Assembly (NCBI GenBank): GCA_011037195.1
Contig: JAAEAF010002632.1
Coordinates: 1 to 64,000, forward strand
From: Triatoma infestans
Taxonomy: Eukaryota; Arthropoda; Insecta; Hemiptera; Reduviidae
Direction: 5' to 3'
Length of the DNA: 64,000 nucleotides
Under the pieces are notes generated by a model. The model saw only the letters and a program-made list of their open reading frames with translations, did not search any database and was not told the origin of the DNA. Shown here one piece after another: positions 1 through 10,142 of this stretch. The position numbers and the translations under genes are program-made. Position 1 is the stretch's first letter, and every line of letters starts with the position of its first letter.

Positions 1-534
1 GCTACCTATACACACATCCCCCCCCATAACATTACAATAACATTAGTCAGGTTAAAGTTTGATTATAACATCCAGCATCAAGTTTGGTAAATTTATTTCA
101 GTAATATTATTGAAATAGATTTTAACAAAACGAACTATTGATTTTTTTGGTAAATATTTCATTTACACTGTTCCACTGTTTACTTAAGAATCAAATAGGA
201 AAGAAAGTTTATTTTAAAGCAATCCAAGAAGATATTTCTAAAAAAACATTATTTTTAATATGAATAAAGGAATTTTTCATTATAAAATGAAAACTCGAAA
301 TGTCATGACAAAAAATATTGAAATACTTGTGAAATTTAAAATGCGTATTATATTTTAATAAAAAAACAAAACAAAAAATCTGTTTCTTTTTAATTTCCTG
401 TTCCTTTCTCGGAATATAAGAAATCAGTATGGGGAAAGGATTGAATTGGCCATATCTGTCACACCGAAGGATCACTTCTCAAGATGACAAATAATAAGAA
501 TTCTTTTTTCTCTTTTAGAATATAAGGATGCATG
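1..534. other. AT-rich DNA, no gene seen
   Basis: Homopolymer-rich AT DNA with only short chance frames. No protein family, tRNA or repeat terminus was recognised. Confidence 0.5.
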
Positions 535-620
535 AAAAAAACGAAAAAAATATGGTGTGTAACACTAACACGACTTTCTCTTACACCAGTTAATAGAATT
601 ACAAAATTCACCAAGTTTCT
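535..620 (-). repeat. Family A repeat, 3' terminal fragment
   Basis: Holds the family A terminus in reverse: a GTGTGTAACACT hairpin-like block, then GACTTTCTCTTACACCAGT, which is the subterminal inverted repeat. The same end is seen at 37785 (reverse) and at 49485 and 51301 (forward). Confidence 0.55.
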
Positions 621-1429
621 TGAAACTTGGAATTGTTTTTTTCCGACCTCTAACATAAAAAGAGATGGGTGGGTTTACATAATGGACAGGCACGCTTGTC
701 TTACATACTCACTTCATCAATATAGTTACATTGTAGTCCACAAGACAGCCCCAATAACATTGAATGAAATTAAATAAAATTTAGAATTTTACGCCACAAA
801 TTCTACAGAACTATCGAAATTTTTTTTTTAAATAAAAGCGATATGTTTATCTCTAAAGTATGTGTATAGTGGAAGAACGAAATGGAAAAATAATAGTTTT
901 AGAAAAAATAGTTTAGTAAAATAGTTTTGTGAAAATTAGCTAGTTCAAATAGTGTATTTTAGTGATGGGGATAGAGCCAGGTATACACAATCTAGGTCAA
1001 TGCAAACCAAGAGATAAAGGGCAAGAAACAGTTAGGATAAAACAATAAAACTCCCTCCAGATATACCAGCATTATTTGAAAGGATTTGAACTATGAAGAG
1101 AAGATATTCCTTCAAAAACAGTCTGAACAGATGCTCAAGCCAGAACACTTGTTTTTCGCTCTCATAGAATCAGTGGCAGTTTAAGTTAAATCAATCCAGT
1201 ATAACTTATAAGGAGATTATTATGATATAGTAAAGATTAAATTCTTTTAAAGAATAATATAATTATTTTAAAAACAGTGGTGCACTCTTGATTATTACTA
1301 ATACTTCTCTCTTAAACATATATACTTACAAGTCCTTTTACTAAACCGCTCGTGCTACACCAACTACTACATACACTATAACATCTCATCACCAATAATA
1401 CATTTCAGTGTGCCATAGTTATTCTAAGT
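621..1429. other. AT-rich DNA, no gene seen
   Basis: No coding similarity, tRNA or repeat end was recognised. Frames here are short and low in complexity. Confidence 0.45.
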
Positions 1430-1860
1430 TTTAAGAGAAAATTTCGAAACACTCTACTTAATCTGTAAAATCATTCTTCCGGTTTCCTGATTTTCTTCAA
1501 ATTTGAAATTTTAACAATATTTCTAATGTGTATTAATATTTTATAGTTGGTATAACTATATATTTTATATCAAAGTGTTACTTTAAAACAAAACAATACG
1601 CTACAGTTCCCTAGCAGCACCCAAAAATCGTGTAGATAGCAAAACGACGTTTAAAGCAAACCGCTAGAGCCCATTTTTAAGAAACTCGTAGAAAATTGTA
1701 AAAAAAAAAAAAAATAATAATAATTCAATAATGGAATCATTAATTCCGGTTGATGGATTTTGCCTGAAAACGTCGTGTCAGATGCGGAGGTAGTAACTAA
1801 ATGGCGGGTTAAAGTATACATTTTATTTGAAGAAAAGAAGAAATCACTTTAAAATAACAA
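1430..1860 (+). repeat. Family A repeat, internal units
   Basis: Two decayed internal units. Each has the signature order seen in the best copy at 50.3 kb: a C(T/C)TCCGGTTT or TTCCGGTTGATGG block, a run of AAAATTGTAAAAA type and 'TTTGAAATTTTAACAATATTT'-like spacing. Non-coding. Confidence 0.5.
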
Positions 1861-2984
1861 ATCACGGCTCCCCGACTGCATTGTGTTGCAACATCGCAGC
1901 ACTGTCATCAAACAAAAAATTTTTTTCTCTCTGTCTTTCTAGGGGACTATACGCATATGGTCAACTGGTGGAAAAGGTGTTCCATTAAGGTAAACTGGAC
2001 CTCAGTGGGGCATTAAAACACTCCTCTTCTCGAACCTGGATCCTGACAATTCCTCCCGTGCTGCCCCTCCTTACATCCCTCTAGCCCTGATTTTTCAACT
2101 TAAAGTTAAATCAAAAATAGATAAATGCAAATATTTACTGTGTTTACTCTGAATCGCAAAAAATTGAATTTAAATTGCCATTTATTATGGCAATATTTAT
2201 TATGTTCCTTCTAAGCAAGAGTATTTTACAGTAATCATTAGTAGCCGATGAGTGCATATGATTTCTAAAACTAATCTTCAAAACTGAAAAATAGGTGTTA
2301 AAAAGTATATATACTTTTTTTCTTCTTCTTCTTCTTTCAGTTTCTTGATATGTTCTGCCAGAAATTGTTTCCAGTTTAGTCCCAACGGACCTGAAAAGTT
2401 TTTGTAAACGAAATCTGAAGAAAGTTTTTGGTAATGATTGTACACAAATCTTACTAACAACATCTAAACTCTACTGGAGGGCGCAGTTTATTTTAATACT
2501 GATATTACCTATTCAAAATATCTTAAGGCTAATGATAGAACAATTCTATTCCTTCTTCCATATAAAAGACATCAATTGTTTTATAATACATTTTATTTCT
2601 CTTAAGTACTTCTCAAAATTAATTGAATTTTATTTAATTCATTCATTTTAAAAAATTATTCTCGTCCCGTCTGAATCAAACCGAGGGGGGGTGAACATAA
2701 TTAGCGAGATGAAAATTTGTGTTCAACGCACGCTAACTCACATTTAATTAAATAAGAACAGGCACACAACAAATGGCTATTTTTGGTGGATATCAGTAGA
2801 CAAAATTTCAGCAAGCAATGAAACCGCGAATTCTTTGACCTATGAACACAAAGCCACCAAATTTCTAATCGAGTGTTTATTCCTGAAACAAGAAGGGACA
2901 ATAATATCACTAATACCGTCAAGATTATGAAAGATAGAAAGAATCAAAGAGCTGATGAATAAAAAAGATATAGAACGGTTTGCT
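1861..2984. other. Unassigned AT-rich DNA
   Basis: Nothing coding recognised. A frame on the minus strand at 2278-2463 is driven by a (TTC)n run that reads as glutamates and is not credible as a gene. Confidence 0.45.
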
Positions 2985-3320
2985 TTAGGAGAGAATGCGG
3001 TCTGATTTCCAGAGGAGAACCTTCTTCACAGCATTCAGACTGATGCGCAGTAGCATGAATCCAGGCATACAATATTAAAGTAATCAGTATTGTACATAAG
3101 AAATTGAGATAGTATGGACATCTACGCCGTAGGCCCCAATTACAAATGGCCAGAGCGGTTCAGTCAATGAGCCCTTCCGCGGAGAAGAAGAAAAGGTCGA
3201 CCAGCAAATATCTGGGAGACCGAGGTGGAGAGGGGGATGGCTGCGAGAGGTTTTCGACCCTGGGACTAGAAAGAACTGATTTGACGGAAAAGCCGGAAAA
3301 GTAAAAAAAAGTAAAGTATT
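2985..3320 (+). pseudogene. LINE reverse transcriptase C-terminal tail, decayed
   Basis: Plus-strand translation gives YGHLRRRP followed, after one frameshift near 3170, by RRRRKGRPANIWE and VERGMAARGF. The order 'W-YGHV-RM ... GRRRRGRP--W' is the common C-terminal signature of RTE/CR1-type insect LINE polyproteins. The piece is 5' truncated and ends in an A-rich tail near 3305-3320. Clade not resolved. Confidence 0.6.
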
Positions 3321-3529
3321 GAGCATCAAAAAACTGGGCTGACTTGCCCAAACCTGGAACTAAAATACGATAAGCTCAGCAAATTAGTTAAATGTGAAAA
3401 TAATATAACAAGCAGCCAGAAGTAACCAAATTTGTTTTTTCCAACTTTAAATAGGTGAAGTGATTACATTTTAGTTAAGAAGAGGATACCAATAACATTG
3501 AAGGTGCCTGCTTAATATTTAAAATTAAC

Positions 3530-3616
3530 ACCAAGGAGCCCTCAATTCTCCGTCTTATTAGTAATGTCGCACTTCCTGTTGACAAATTTTCTTCAAATTT
3601 GGAATTATAGCCATTA
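3530..3616 (+). repeat. Family A fragment interrupted by a LINE
   Basis: Carries the CACTTCCTGTTGAC and TTCTTCAAATTTGGAATT blocks of family A and stops abruptly at the 3' tail of the LINE beginning at 3617. Confidence 0.45.
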
Positions 3617-4262
3617 TTATTATTTGTCTGTGGGAGGGAAACCCTACGCTATCCAAAGCCTCACTGGGCCCATATAGTTACCCGAAGAAAAACCACAACA
3701 AGCCGGGTCTATAACAAAAATCCAGACCCGGATCTAATCCATCCAATATTCACCGCAGTCTGAATAAATCGGACAATAAACTTAAGCGGAAACAGCCTAA
3801 GCTCTTCCACAGACATCCTATTCCGACCAAAAGTCTTGAACCTAATTTCCTCACAACCCAAGCAATCAGTCATAAGATGGATGGGTGTTTTCTCCTCTGT
3901 CTCACAGACTCTACAAAATGGATCCGGCATGAGCCCCATTATGTAGAGATGTCTGCTTAAACCACAATGTCCCCCCAGTAAGAGATCCAACCAGATGCCT
4001 GAGAGCGCTCCGTGAAAAACACAGCAACGTCTCACTAATGGCCTTGTCCGGACCCCTGATGAGCATTTCGGACTGCCGAAAACCAACTGAGCTCATCCAT
4101 AAAGATGAATGCTGTGAAGCTGTCGATGTCTGGAAGCCTGACAGACATGTGCCAAAAGACACGCCAACAGCAGGCTCTGGACCAATGAAAGGAAGAGAAG
4201 CGCCTAATTTGGGGTCCTCATTCCCAAAAATAACCATGTGACCTGGCACCCAGACTAGAAGC
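3617..4262 (-). mobile_element. RNase H-type LINE, 3' fragment (LINE family 1)
   Basis: Read on the minus strand, this gives the end of an RNase H domain (VPGH-V-FGNE) and then a C-terminal zinc knuckle, CRVCETEEKTPIHLMTDC (C-x2-C, H, C). A single frameshift near 3990 splits the protein into two frames (3911-4249 and 3709-4086). The 3' end has the conserved GGATAGCGTAGGGTTT block and an (AAT)n tail, shared with the copy at 6448-7094. The I/R1 superfamily is likely because RNase H precedes the knuckle; the (AAT)n tail favours an I-like clade. Dead 5'-truncated copy. Confidence 0.8.
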
Positions 4263-4286
4263 CATACATTTAATAGACTTCAATTT

Positions 4287-4380
4287 GTGTAATTATAGAA
4301 CATAGTTGTTGTGGTGGTTATAGAACCATAGTTGTTGTGGTAAGTTATAGAACCATAGTTGTGATTATAGAACCACATAT
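4287..4380 (+). repeat. Short tandem array, ~25-30 bp unit
   Basis: The block TTATAGAACCATAGTTG recurs about four times with slightly variable spacing. No terminal repeats or coding potential. Confidence 0.7.
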
Positions 4381-4444
4381 TGTACTGCAGTTGTACTTTT
4401 AGAGGAAAGCTTATCGTTTGCAGCTTCCCCCACAAGCCTCTACA

Positions 4445-4765
4445 AATATATTTTTCTAAAAAAAAAAAAATGCTTCAATTAAAATGGATAGGCATTTATC
4501 TAGATAGTAAAGCAAGAAGTTTGTAGAAAATCACGAGAAAATCGCCCCTTCTGGTTGATGGATTACGAATTATAACTAAAACCTTATCGTCAGATATGGA
4601 TTATAGTTTTTGAGCTTTCAGAGAAACTTCGTTATTTTGTTAACACCCACCTACAGGCCATTCAAAAATAATTCTTTTCGTATTCATGGTTGCTCAAAGC
4701 ATGCATTTTCGGTAAAGATTCAATTTCGAAAATTTGACACGATCTTACAGAGTAAGAGTAAGTAA
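4445..4765 (-). repeat. Family A repeat, 5' part in reverse
   Basis: Ends with the reversed 5' region of family A: AATTTCGAAAATTTGACAC, then GATC and AGAGTAAGAGTAAG at 4755. The same order is seen at 45600-45665 (reverse) and 50340-50400 (forward). Confidence 0.55.
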
Positions 4766-5803
4766 TATATATATATATAAAGAAGATATTATTTTAAAGT
4801 TTAAAAGGTATTTTAATAAAATCAATCTTTAGTTTTAACTGAATGAGAATCCTTTTTTGAAGAAGCGTTAAGTCTGCCGAGCTAGAAAACATCTTAGATT
4901 TCTTCCACAATATCATCTTTCATTTTCTGGTCATCGACTAATTGCTATCATCCGCTAATCTTCAAAATGTTTTGGCAAGCCGTTTGAAATCGTCACTTTA
5001 CTTAACTCTTCCGAGGATATAAAAGTTATCATTAAAATAACTAGAGTTTCCAAAATATTCACAATAACCAATAGTAGCATACGTTCTAGTAGCAGAAAAC
5101 TCCCACATTCATGTGTGATAGCTGGAAATATTTCCTGCCAGGAAACACTTGCTGTCCCAGAAAAATAGATCCTAGCTCACGGCGAATCGATTCAATATAT
5201 ATATATATACACAAATCTTACATTCAATGAGAGAAGCTCACATCTTATTTATAAGGTAGAAAGGTGGCTGCTTACTACTATCCTATGATGTACCTACCAC
5301 CAAGGTACCTGCAGGATAGAAAATTGTGAATAAACTTTTTCTAGTCCTATAGAAATGTTCTTTTTCTTTCCTTTTTAGTATATGTGTATATATATGTGTA
5401 TTTGTGTATTTGAATACATAGCTAAAGTTTTTCCCACTATTCCATAATGTATTCACACACTTTCAATACAATCTTCGTTTTTGTATCAACTTGTTCTCTT
5501 TCAATTTCTCCCTTATAGTGTCCCCCCCCCCGCCCTCTTAAAAATTCTGTTTTTCAATTGTGTGAAGGTGATGATTTTAAATACTGTTATAAATTTATTT
5601 CAATTATCTTTATGACACACAACCCCAAATTTAATTATTTATTTATTTTTCAAAATCTGTAAAAACTATTGCGATTGTTCAGAATTTTCGAAATTAACTT
5701 GTTTTCACCAGCAATAAATGCTTTAATGTCTTCTGAGTATGAAAAAAGTTCTTAATCAAGGTTATATAAACATGCTAATAAAGATTCTCGACCGATCTAT
5801 CTA
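4766..5803. other. AT-rich DNA with (TA)n and (TG)n runs
   Basis: Short dinucleotide microsatellites near 4770, 5200 and 5390. No gene or element terminus recognised. Confidence 0.45.
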
Positions 5804-6165
5804 ATAACAACTAAAGGGAGATCTCGAGGTGCGGTCAATAAAATGTACACTTTTTTTAAAATCTTTTCCAACGTTTCGTTATTGTCTTCTTCAGGGATAA
5901 AATTAAGAAAAAATGTTAATCGGTATAGATATAATTTCCATAAAACAAACTAAACACAAAATATGTACTAAACAAAGAGAGTTGCTAACTTTATGAGCTA
6001 CATCATCAGAAATGCTATAAATTCTGATGATGAAATCTAACACCGATTAACATTTTTTTTTAATTTTATCCCTGAAGAAGACAATAAATTTGTCGAAAGT
6101 TGGAAAAGATTTAAAAAAAGTGTACATTTTATTGACCGCTCCTCGAGATCTCCTTTAGTTGTTAT
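5804..6165. mobile_element. Foldback element with hammerhead-like arms (HHR family 3)
   Basis: Two ~150-bp arms are inverted repeats of one another, starting ATAACAACTAAAG and sharing AGATCTCGAG, CGGTCAATAAAATG and CCTGAAGAAGACAATAA. In the right arm, CTGAAGA at 6074 is followed by a 5-bp helix (GACAA/TTGTC), then GAAA and GTTGG. The left arm, on the minus strand, keeps GAAACGTTGG but has lost half the helix. This is the CUGANGA - helix II - GAAA - GUH order of hammerhead ribozymes, also the pattern of Penelope-like terminal repeats. No clear target duplication. Confidence 0.6.
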
Positions 6166-6447
6166 ACAAACACTATATCTTAAAATGAAAATATTGTAGG
6201 AAGCACAAACTTTATATTCTGCTTAGCTGTATGACGTCACCATATCTGACGCTGAAGGTTTCGATGAAAATCCATTATATAAAGTGCCACTTGTCAGTGT
6301 TATTTAAAAACAAAATATTATTTTAGGGAGGATTTCTAGGAACGCTGGCTACCGTTCCCTGTGCCACTTCAGTACAATTCATGGCTCTACAGCCTACATA
6401 ATATTGGGGCACATTAGAAGCTTTAGAAAATCGGGTAAACCAGATGC

Positions 6448-7094
6448 CAGGTTCATATGGGAATTTTTGGGAATGAGGAGGTGGATAGGTTTGCCAAATT
6501 AGTAGGTGCCTCTCTCCCTTTCATTGGTCCAGCGCCTGCTGTTGGTGTGTCTTCTGGCACATGTTTGTCGGGCTTTCAGACCTGGATGACCTCACAGCAC
6601 TCATCCTTATGGATGAGTGCAGTGGGTTGTCGGCAGTTTAAAATGCTCATTGGGGGCCCGGACGGAGCTTTGAGTAGTGGGGTCCGATGTCTTTCACGGA
6701 CCTCCCTCAGGTATCTGGTTGGATTCCTCACTGGGCATTGTGGTTTAAGGAGACATCTCTATATAATGGGACTTGTGCCTGACCCTTTTTGTAGAGTTTG
6801 TGAAACTGAGGAGGAAACACCCATGCATCTGATGACGGATTGTTTGGGTTGTGAGGAGATTAGGTTTAGGGCCTTCGGCCGGAATAGGATGTCGGTAGAG
6901 GATCTTAAGCTGTGTCCTTTTAAGGTTTTGGTCCGATTTGTTCGGTCTGTTGTGAAACTTAGATGGTTAAAACCTGGGCCTGGATTTTCATTCTAGTCCC
7001 AGTGGTAGGTATTCTTTAGGGGCAGCTATATGGGCCCGAGGGGGCTTTGGATAGCGTAGGGTTTACTCCCCTCACCTTTTGGGAATAATAATAA
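6448..7094 (+). mobile_element. RNase H-type LINE, 5'-truncated insertion with target duplication
   Basis: Flanked by 12-bp direct repeats TAAACCAGATGC at 6436-6447 and 7095-7106. Begins inside the RNase H motif (PG-YGNF corresponds to PGHMGIF) and ends with GGATAGCGTAGGGTTTAC and an (AAT)n tail. Same family as 3617-4262. The truncation, 3' microsatellite tail and short duplication show ordinary target-primed reverse transcription. Confidence 0.88.
6457..6996 (+). pseudogene. RNase H end plus CCHC tail of LINE polyprotein
   Basis: An open frame of 179 codons, intact but only the last part of an ORF2 protein. It holds GNEEVDRFAKLVGAS (last RNase H motif, with the catalytic Asp in EVDRFAK), a ~60-residue linker, then the knuckle CRVCETEEETPMHLMTDC, then a basic stretch ending at a natural stop. 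The in-frame ATG is coincidental because the insertion is 5' truncated. Not expected to be a host gene. Confidence 0.85.
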
Positions 7095-7106
7095 TAAACC
7101 AGATGC

Positions 7107-7560
7107 GAGATTTTACAGAATTGGTTTTTGAGTTTTGTTTTTTTTAAATTTTGCTTTGCTTTAAACTTGAAGACAGACACTGACAGATAAGAATGTATTA
7201 TTTTTATCTTACAACATTTTTCAGGGAAAAATTATGTTTAATGGGAGGTTCCAGGGTACCGTATGATTTAAATTTTAATAACCGCAACAAACTTTGCTAA
7301 ATGGGGGGCAGAGGACGCTGCCACACAAGTCATACTCAGCTGTACATGAATAACTACATAGCAACTTTTTTTTTATATATATCAAGCACTACTAAAAGTT
7401 TGTAAGCAATCCAATTTTAATGGAAATTTATTAATTACAGTGAGAAAAAGTCGTAAGAGTGTTTCACACCAGATTTTTATTTTTTAATTAAAACCATTTT
7501 AAGATTAAATCCCCCACCATTAAACATCTTATAAAATACCGTAAGGATAAAGCTCTTTTT
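7107..7560 (+). repeat. Family A repeat, 3' half
   Basis: Contains the TTTTTCAGGGAAAAATTATG block, then GTAAGAGTGTTTCACACCAGA followed by a T run at 7455-7490, which is the family A 3' terminus with its small hairpin. Non-coding. Confidence 0.55.
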
Positions 7561-7896
7561 ATGAAGTATGTTTAAACCAAATAAGAGCAGAGTAATTTCC
7601 CATACCTATGAAATGTCTTAGCCAGGGAGAATTGAAATATCTTCTCTCCCTGAGAAGGTCACAATTGAGAGTCTTAAGGGGCATACAGACTGGACACGCT
7701 GGGGTAGCCAGTCATTTACACATAATAGGCAAGACGTCAGAATTATGACTATTATGACTATGGTGTCGCGTAAATGGTGTATCACAAAACCGTTGTCAGT
7801 GTTGTCCCCATTTTTACCAATACTAGGTTTCGCATATTAGGTAGGTCAACACTTGCAAAGGAATACTTGGAGGAGTTGGAGATTAAGGATATCTTA

Positions 7897-8499
7897 GGGC
7901 TATGACAGACGAGGCTTCCTGGGTCGCATGACCCAATCATCAAACAGTTTACGATAGGCGTTCACACTGGGTGGCGCGACACGGTCGACCATTCGGCGAC
8001 TCAACCCATGACCCAACGGTGGCGCCACCCAGTGCTCTGTGGATTTCCAATCAGTCTGTCAAACGTGGTCGTTGGAAGCGGACACAGCGATGGAAATGCT
8101 TGATGTCGAAGCCTTTATAATTGAAATCCAACAGCGCCCTGTTATATGGGACGTTGAGTACAGTGAGTACTCAAACAGGGACATGAAGAAGAACCCTTGG
8201 GAAAAATTTGTAGAAATTGAAGAAAATTCATCAGGATGTTGTCTGAGCTGAGGATACAATGAATAGAAGAAACTAGTTTCCTTTATCTCTCTCTTAATAA
8301 GGGGTGAACCCAAAAACCATCTATTTGTAATTTTTTCCGGTTACGTAGGTGAAGGTAGGCTATAGCTGCTATCTCTTCGACTTCCATTATTCAACTGGCC
8401 TTGGAGAGCCTTGGAGCTGTGGGTGGCGCTTCCCAGATCGTGAATCAAGTGGCATCAAAATAAGTGGCCCGACCTAGGAAGCCCCGTCTGTTATAGGGC
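7897..8499 (+). mobile_element. PIF/Harbinger-type mini-element
   Basis: 603 bp bounded by TTA target duplications (7894-7896 and 8500-8502), the 3-bp signature of PIF/Harbinger. Terminal inverted repeats share TAT(G/A)ACAGACG(A/G)GGCTTCCT followed by (G/A)GGTCG. The empty site is visible in the related LINE at 44340-44400, where AGGATAGCATAAGAT is continuous. It has no transposase but carries a MADF-domain frame, so it would depend on a transposase from elsewhere. Confidence 0.88.
8039..8251 (+). CDS. Short MADF-domain protein inside Harbinger element
   Basis: A 70-residue frame. Residues ~20-60 match the start of a MADF domain: F-I-IEIQQRPVIWD-EYSEYSN-D-KKNPWEKFVEI, with the typical 'P-(L/I)WD' and 'W-k--' spacing. 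MADF proteins bind DNA, and many animal PIF/Harbinger transposons encode one beside the transposase. A full domain is ~85 residues, so this is a truncated domain. Start chosen as the first ATG; the true product could be spliced or the frame a remnant. Whether it is expressed is unknown. Confidence 0.6.
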   Translation: MDFQSVCQTWSLEADTAMEMLDVEAFIIEIQQRPVIWDVEYSEYSNRDMKKNPWEKFVEIEENSSGCCLS

Positions 8500-8622
8500 T
8501 TAAGATATTGCAGCCAGATCGAGAGATTGCTGGGGCAGACTCGTTTAGAAGTAGTGTATTGGGGGGGGGGGAGAGCTATATTGCCTTAGGTCTTGCGCCT
8601 TTCGGGCACCATTTGATAATAA

Positions 8623-8866
8623 ATTTTTTTTTTTAAATTTAAGGCGCGTTAACGTCTACGGTCATTGATGCCCGGAGCATTCTCAGTGCACTGCCGGCCT
8701 CCGGACATTGTTCTCTCGTTACAGACAACACTGTCCATCACCGGACAGTGAGCTGTAGAGGCTTCTAGGAAGAAAAAAATCTAAGGGTAGCATAGCTGGA
8801 CTCGAACCCGTGTTCTCCGCGTAGGAGTCCAGAAGGCTAACCACTTAGCTATTCCCTTCCCTACCA
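8623..8866 (-). mobile_element. tRNA-derived SINE (SINE family 1), full copy
   Basis: On the minus strand: a tRNA-like head with B box GGGTTCGAGTCC, a body with CAGCTCACTGTCCGGTGATG and CACTGCCGGCCTCCGGAC in reverse, and an A-rich tail. Flanked by TTGATAATAA at 8613-8622 and 8867-8876. It landed inside the (AAT)n tail of the LINE ending at 8612. Related to 36011-36251. Confidence 0.85.
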
Positions 8867-8879
8867 TTGATAATAATAA

Positions 8880-9282
8880 TCCAGATTTATAAACTAATCA
8901 TAATTAATTTTGAAATAGGTATACTGATTCAATAATTAATACAACAAAACGATATATTCGTATAGAAAATCCATCCTCGTCCCAATATTCAGATAAAAAC
9001 TTTTTTTGGTTTTAATGGACTCTGGGGATCGCAAAGAGGCAAAAAGTTTGTTTGAAAACAGCCAGAGCCATGTGATTTTTTTCTAATTTTTTTTAAAACT
9101 TTTTTTATAGACTTCAACTTTTTTTTGTACAACTTTATGGAAGGTTATATATAATAAAGTTGAAAAAAGTTAAAATTATGTTCAGATTAGTGTGGGTATG
9201 TTTGAATAATACATTAATGTTAAGATAGGATGTGGTTTTTATAAAATAAATTAATAAAAAAGTGTGCTGTAGTTATTATACT
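8880..9282. other. AT-rich DNA, no gene seen
   Basis: T-rich and A-rich stretches; no element ends or coding similarity recognised. Confidence 0.4.
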
Positions 9283-9398
9283 ACAAAGCGGAAGTATTGC
9301 GATCGTGCCAGATTTTTGAAATTGAGTTTTCACCGGAAATACACGTTTTGCGGTCCCCTAAATACGAAAAATATGTTTTTAGCGAATGATCTGTAATG
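9283..9398 (+). repeat. Family A repeat, 5' end
   Basis: Begins GGAAGTATTGCGATCGTGCC and continues with GAGTTTTCACCGGAAATAC and GTTTTTAGCGAATGATCTGT, as in the best copy at 50.36-50.46 kb. It resumes at 9754 with the TG-rich block, so the element at 9399-9740 sits inside it. Confidence 0.65.
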
Positions 9399-9476
9399 AA
9401 TGTTGTGGTGGTTGGTTCCGCAGAGCTGGAAAGCATCAGAAACATTTTCCGTGGTAGCCTGCTTCATTTTGTGGTT

Positions 9477-9503
9477 ATCGTCCGGTTTCGGGCGTTCGCC
9501 CAT
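9477..9503 (-). ncRNA. Hammerhead ribozyme-like motif (left arm)
   Basis: On the minus strand: CATC, CTGAAGA, GGGCG/CGCCC, GAA, ACCGGA, C, GATA. The first core strand is intact, but the helix III palindrome has one change and helix I has lost one pair. Confidence 0.5.
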
Positions 9504-9663
9504 CTTCAGGATGCGTTCTTCAGACAGTGTGAGAACACAGACTTGCACAGAGCAAATTCAGTTTTACACAGTTGACCTAGCTTAAAGGTTTAAATACAAT
9601 TAAAAAGACCGGTCACAAAATTTGCTCTATGCAAGTCTGTGTTATCACACTGTCTGACAAACG

Positions 9664-9701
9664 CATCCTGAAGGTGGGCGAACGCCCGAAACCGGTCGAT
9701 G
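9664..9701 (+). ncRNA. Hammerhead ribozyme-like motif (right arm)
   Basis: CATC (9664-9667) pairs with GATG (9698-9701) as helix I. CTGAAGG at 9668-9674 is the first core strand, with A9 changed to G. A 5-bp GGGCG/CGCCC helix II lies at 9676-9687, GAA at 9688-9690, self-complementary ACCGGT at 9691-9696 as a dimer-type helix III, and C at 9697 as the cleavage-site base. One extra base sits before helix II, as known for some natural hammerheads. The core change makes this copy probably inactive. Confidence 0.55.
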
Positions 9702-9849
9702 ACCACAAAATGAAGCAGGCTACCACGGAAAATGTCTCTGATGATCTGTAATGGAGTGTGCGTGCGTGTGTGTTAAAAGAATATGTCAAAATCAACGAAG
9801 TTGCAGAAACTTGGTATTCCGTTTAGGTACTATTACCGGAACAGGACAC

Positions 9850-10060
9850 CGCGAGACGGGTTCGAGTCCAGCAACACTATCCTTAGATTTTCTCAATCTA
9901 AGATCCATTACAGCTCACTGTTATAAATGGATCAAGAAAACACTGCTCAGATGTAAGGCAGTGCACTAAGAAGGCTCCAAACGTTTGGGAAGCTTGCTAT
10001 ACGAGGCCAACGGGGCTTTAAATAGCTTAAGACTGATTCCTCCCAACAGAAGATAAAAAA
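9850..10060 (+). mobile_element. SINE family 1, 5'-truncated and diverged
   Basis: Begins around the B box (GGGTTCGAGTCC at 9859) and follows the family order: TTAGATTTTCTC, ACAGCTCACTGT, GGCAGTGCACTAAGAAGGCT. It ends in an A run near 10050-10060. Inserted in family A sequence. Confidence 0.65.
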
Positions 10061-10082
10061 AAAATGACATTTTGGAATACTA

Positions 10083-10083
<1 letters not shown>

Positions 10084-10142
<59 letters not shown>
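10084..10142 (+). repeat. (CA)n(TA)n microsatellite
   Basis: About 18 CA units followed by about 10 TA units, directly joined to the hammerhead-type arm at 10143. Confidence 0.95.

Larger units (their letters stand above)
7600..8612 (+). mobile_element. RNase H-type LINE family 2, 3' region, split by a Harbinger element
   Basis: Aligns with 44100-44485: shared blocks include TTGAAATATCTTC, CAGTCATTTACAC, AGAATTATGACTAT, GTTTCGCATATTAGG and the 3' GGCACC end. The frame is broken in many places. The element at 7897-8499 interrupts it. The (GATAATAATAA) tail continues past the SINE at 8623-8866. Confidence 0.75.
9399..9740. mobile_element. Foldback element with two hammerhead-like arms (HHR family 1)
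   Basis: 342 bp bounded by exact 13-bp duplications ATGATCTGTAATG (9386-9398 and 9741-9753). Two ~110-bp arms are inverted copies of each other: each contains GGTAGCCTGCTTCATTTTGT, a GGGCG/CGCCC helix, and CAGACAGTGTGA near the centre. The left arm also carries a ~30-bp outer end starting TTGTGGTGGTTGG that the right arm lacks. The 13-bp duplication suggests retroposition rather than cut-and-paste. It has no open frame. Confidence 0.8.
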
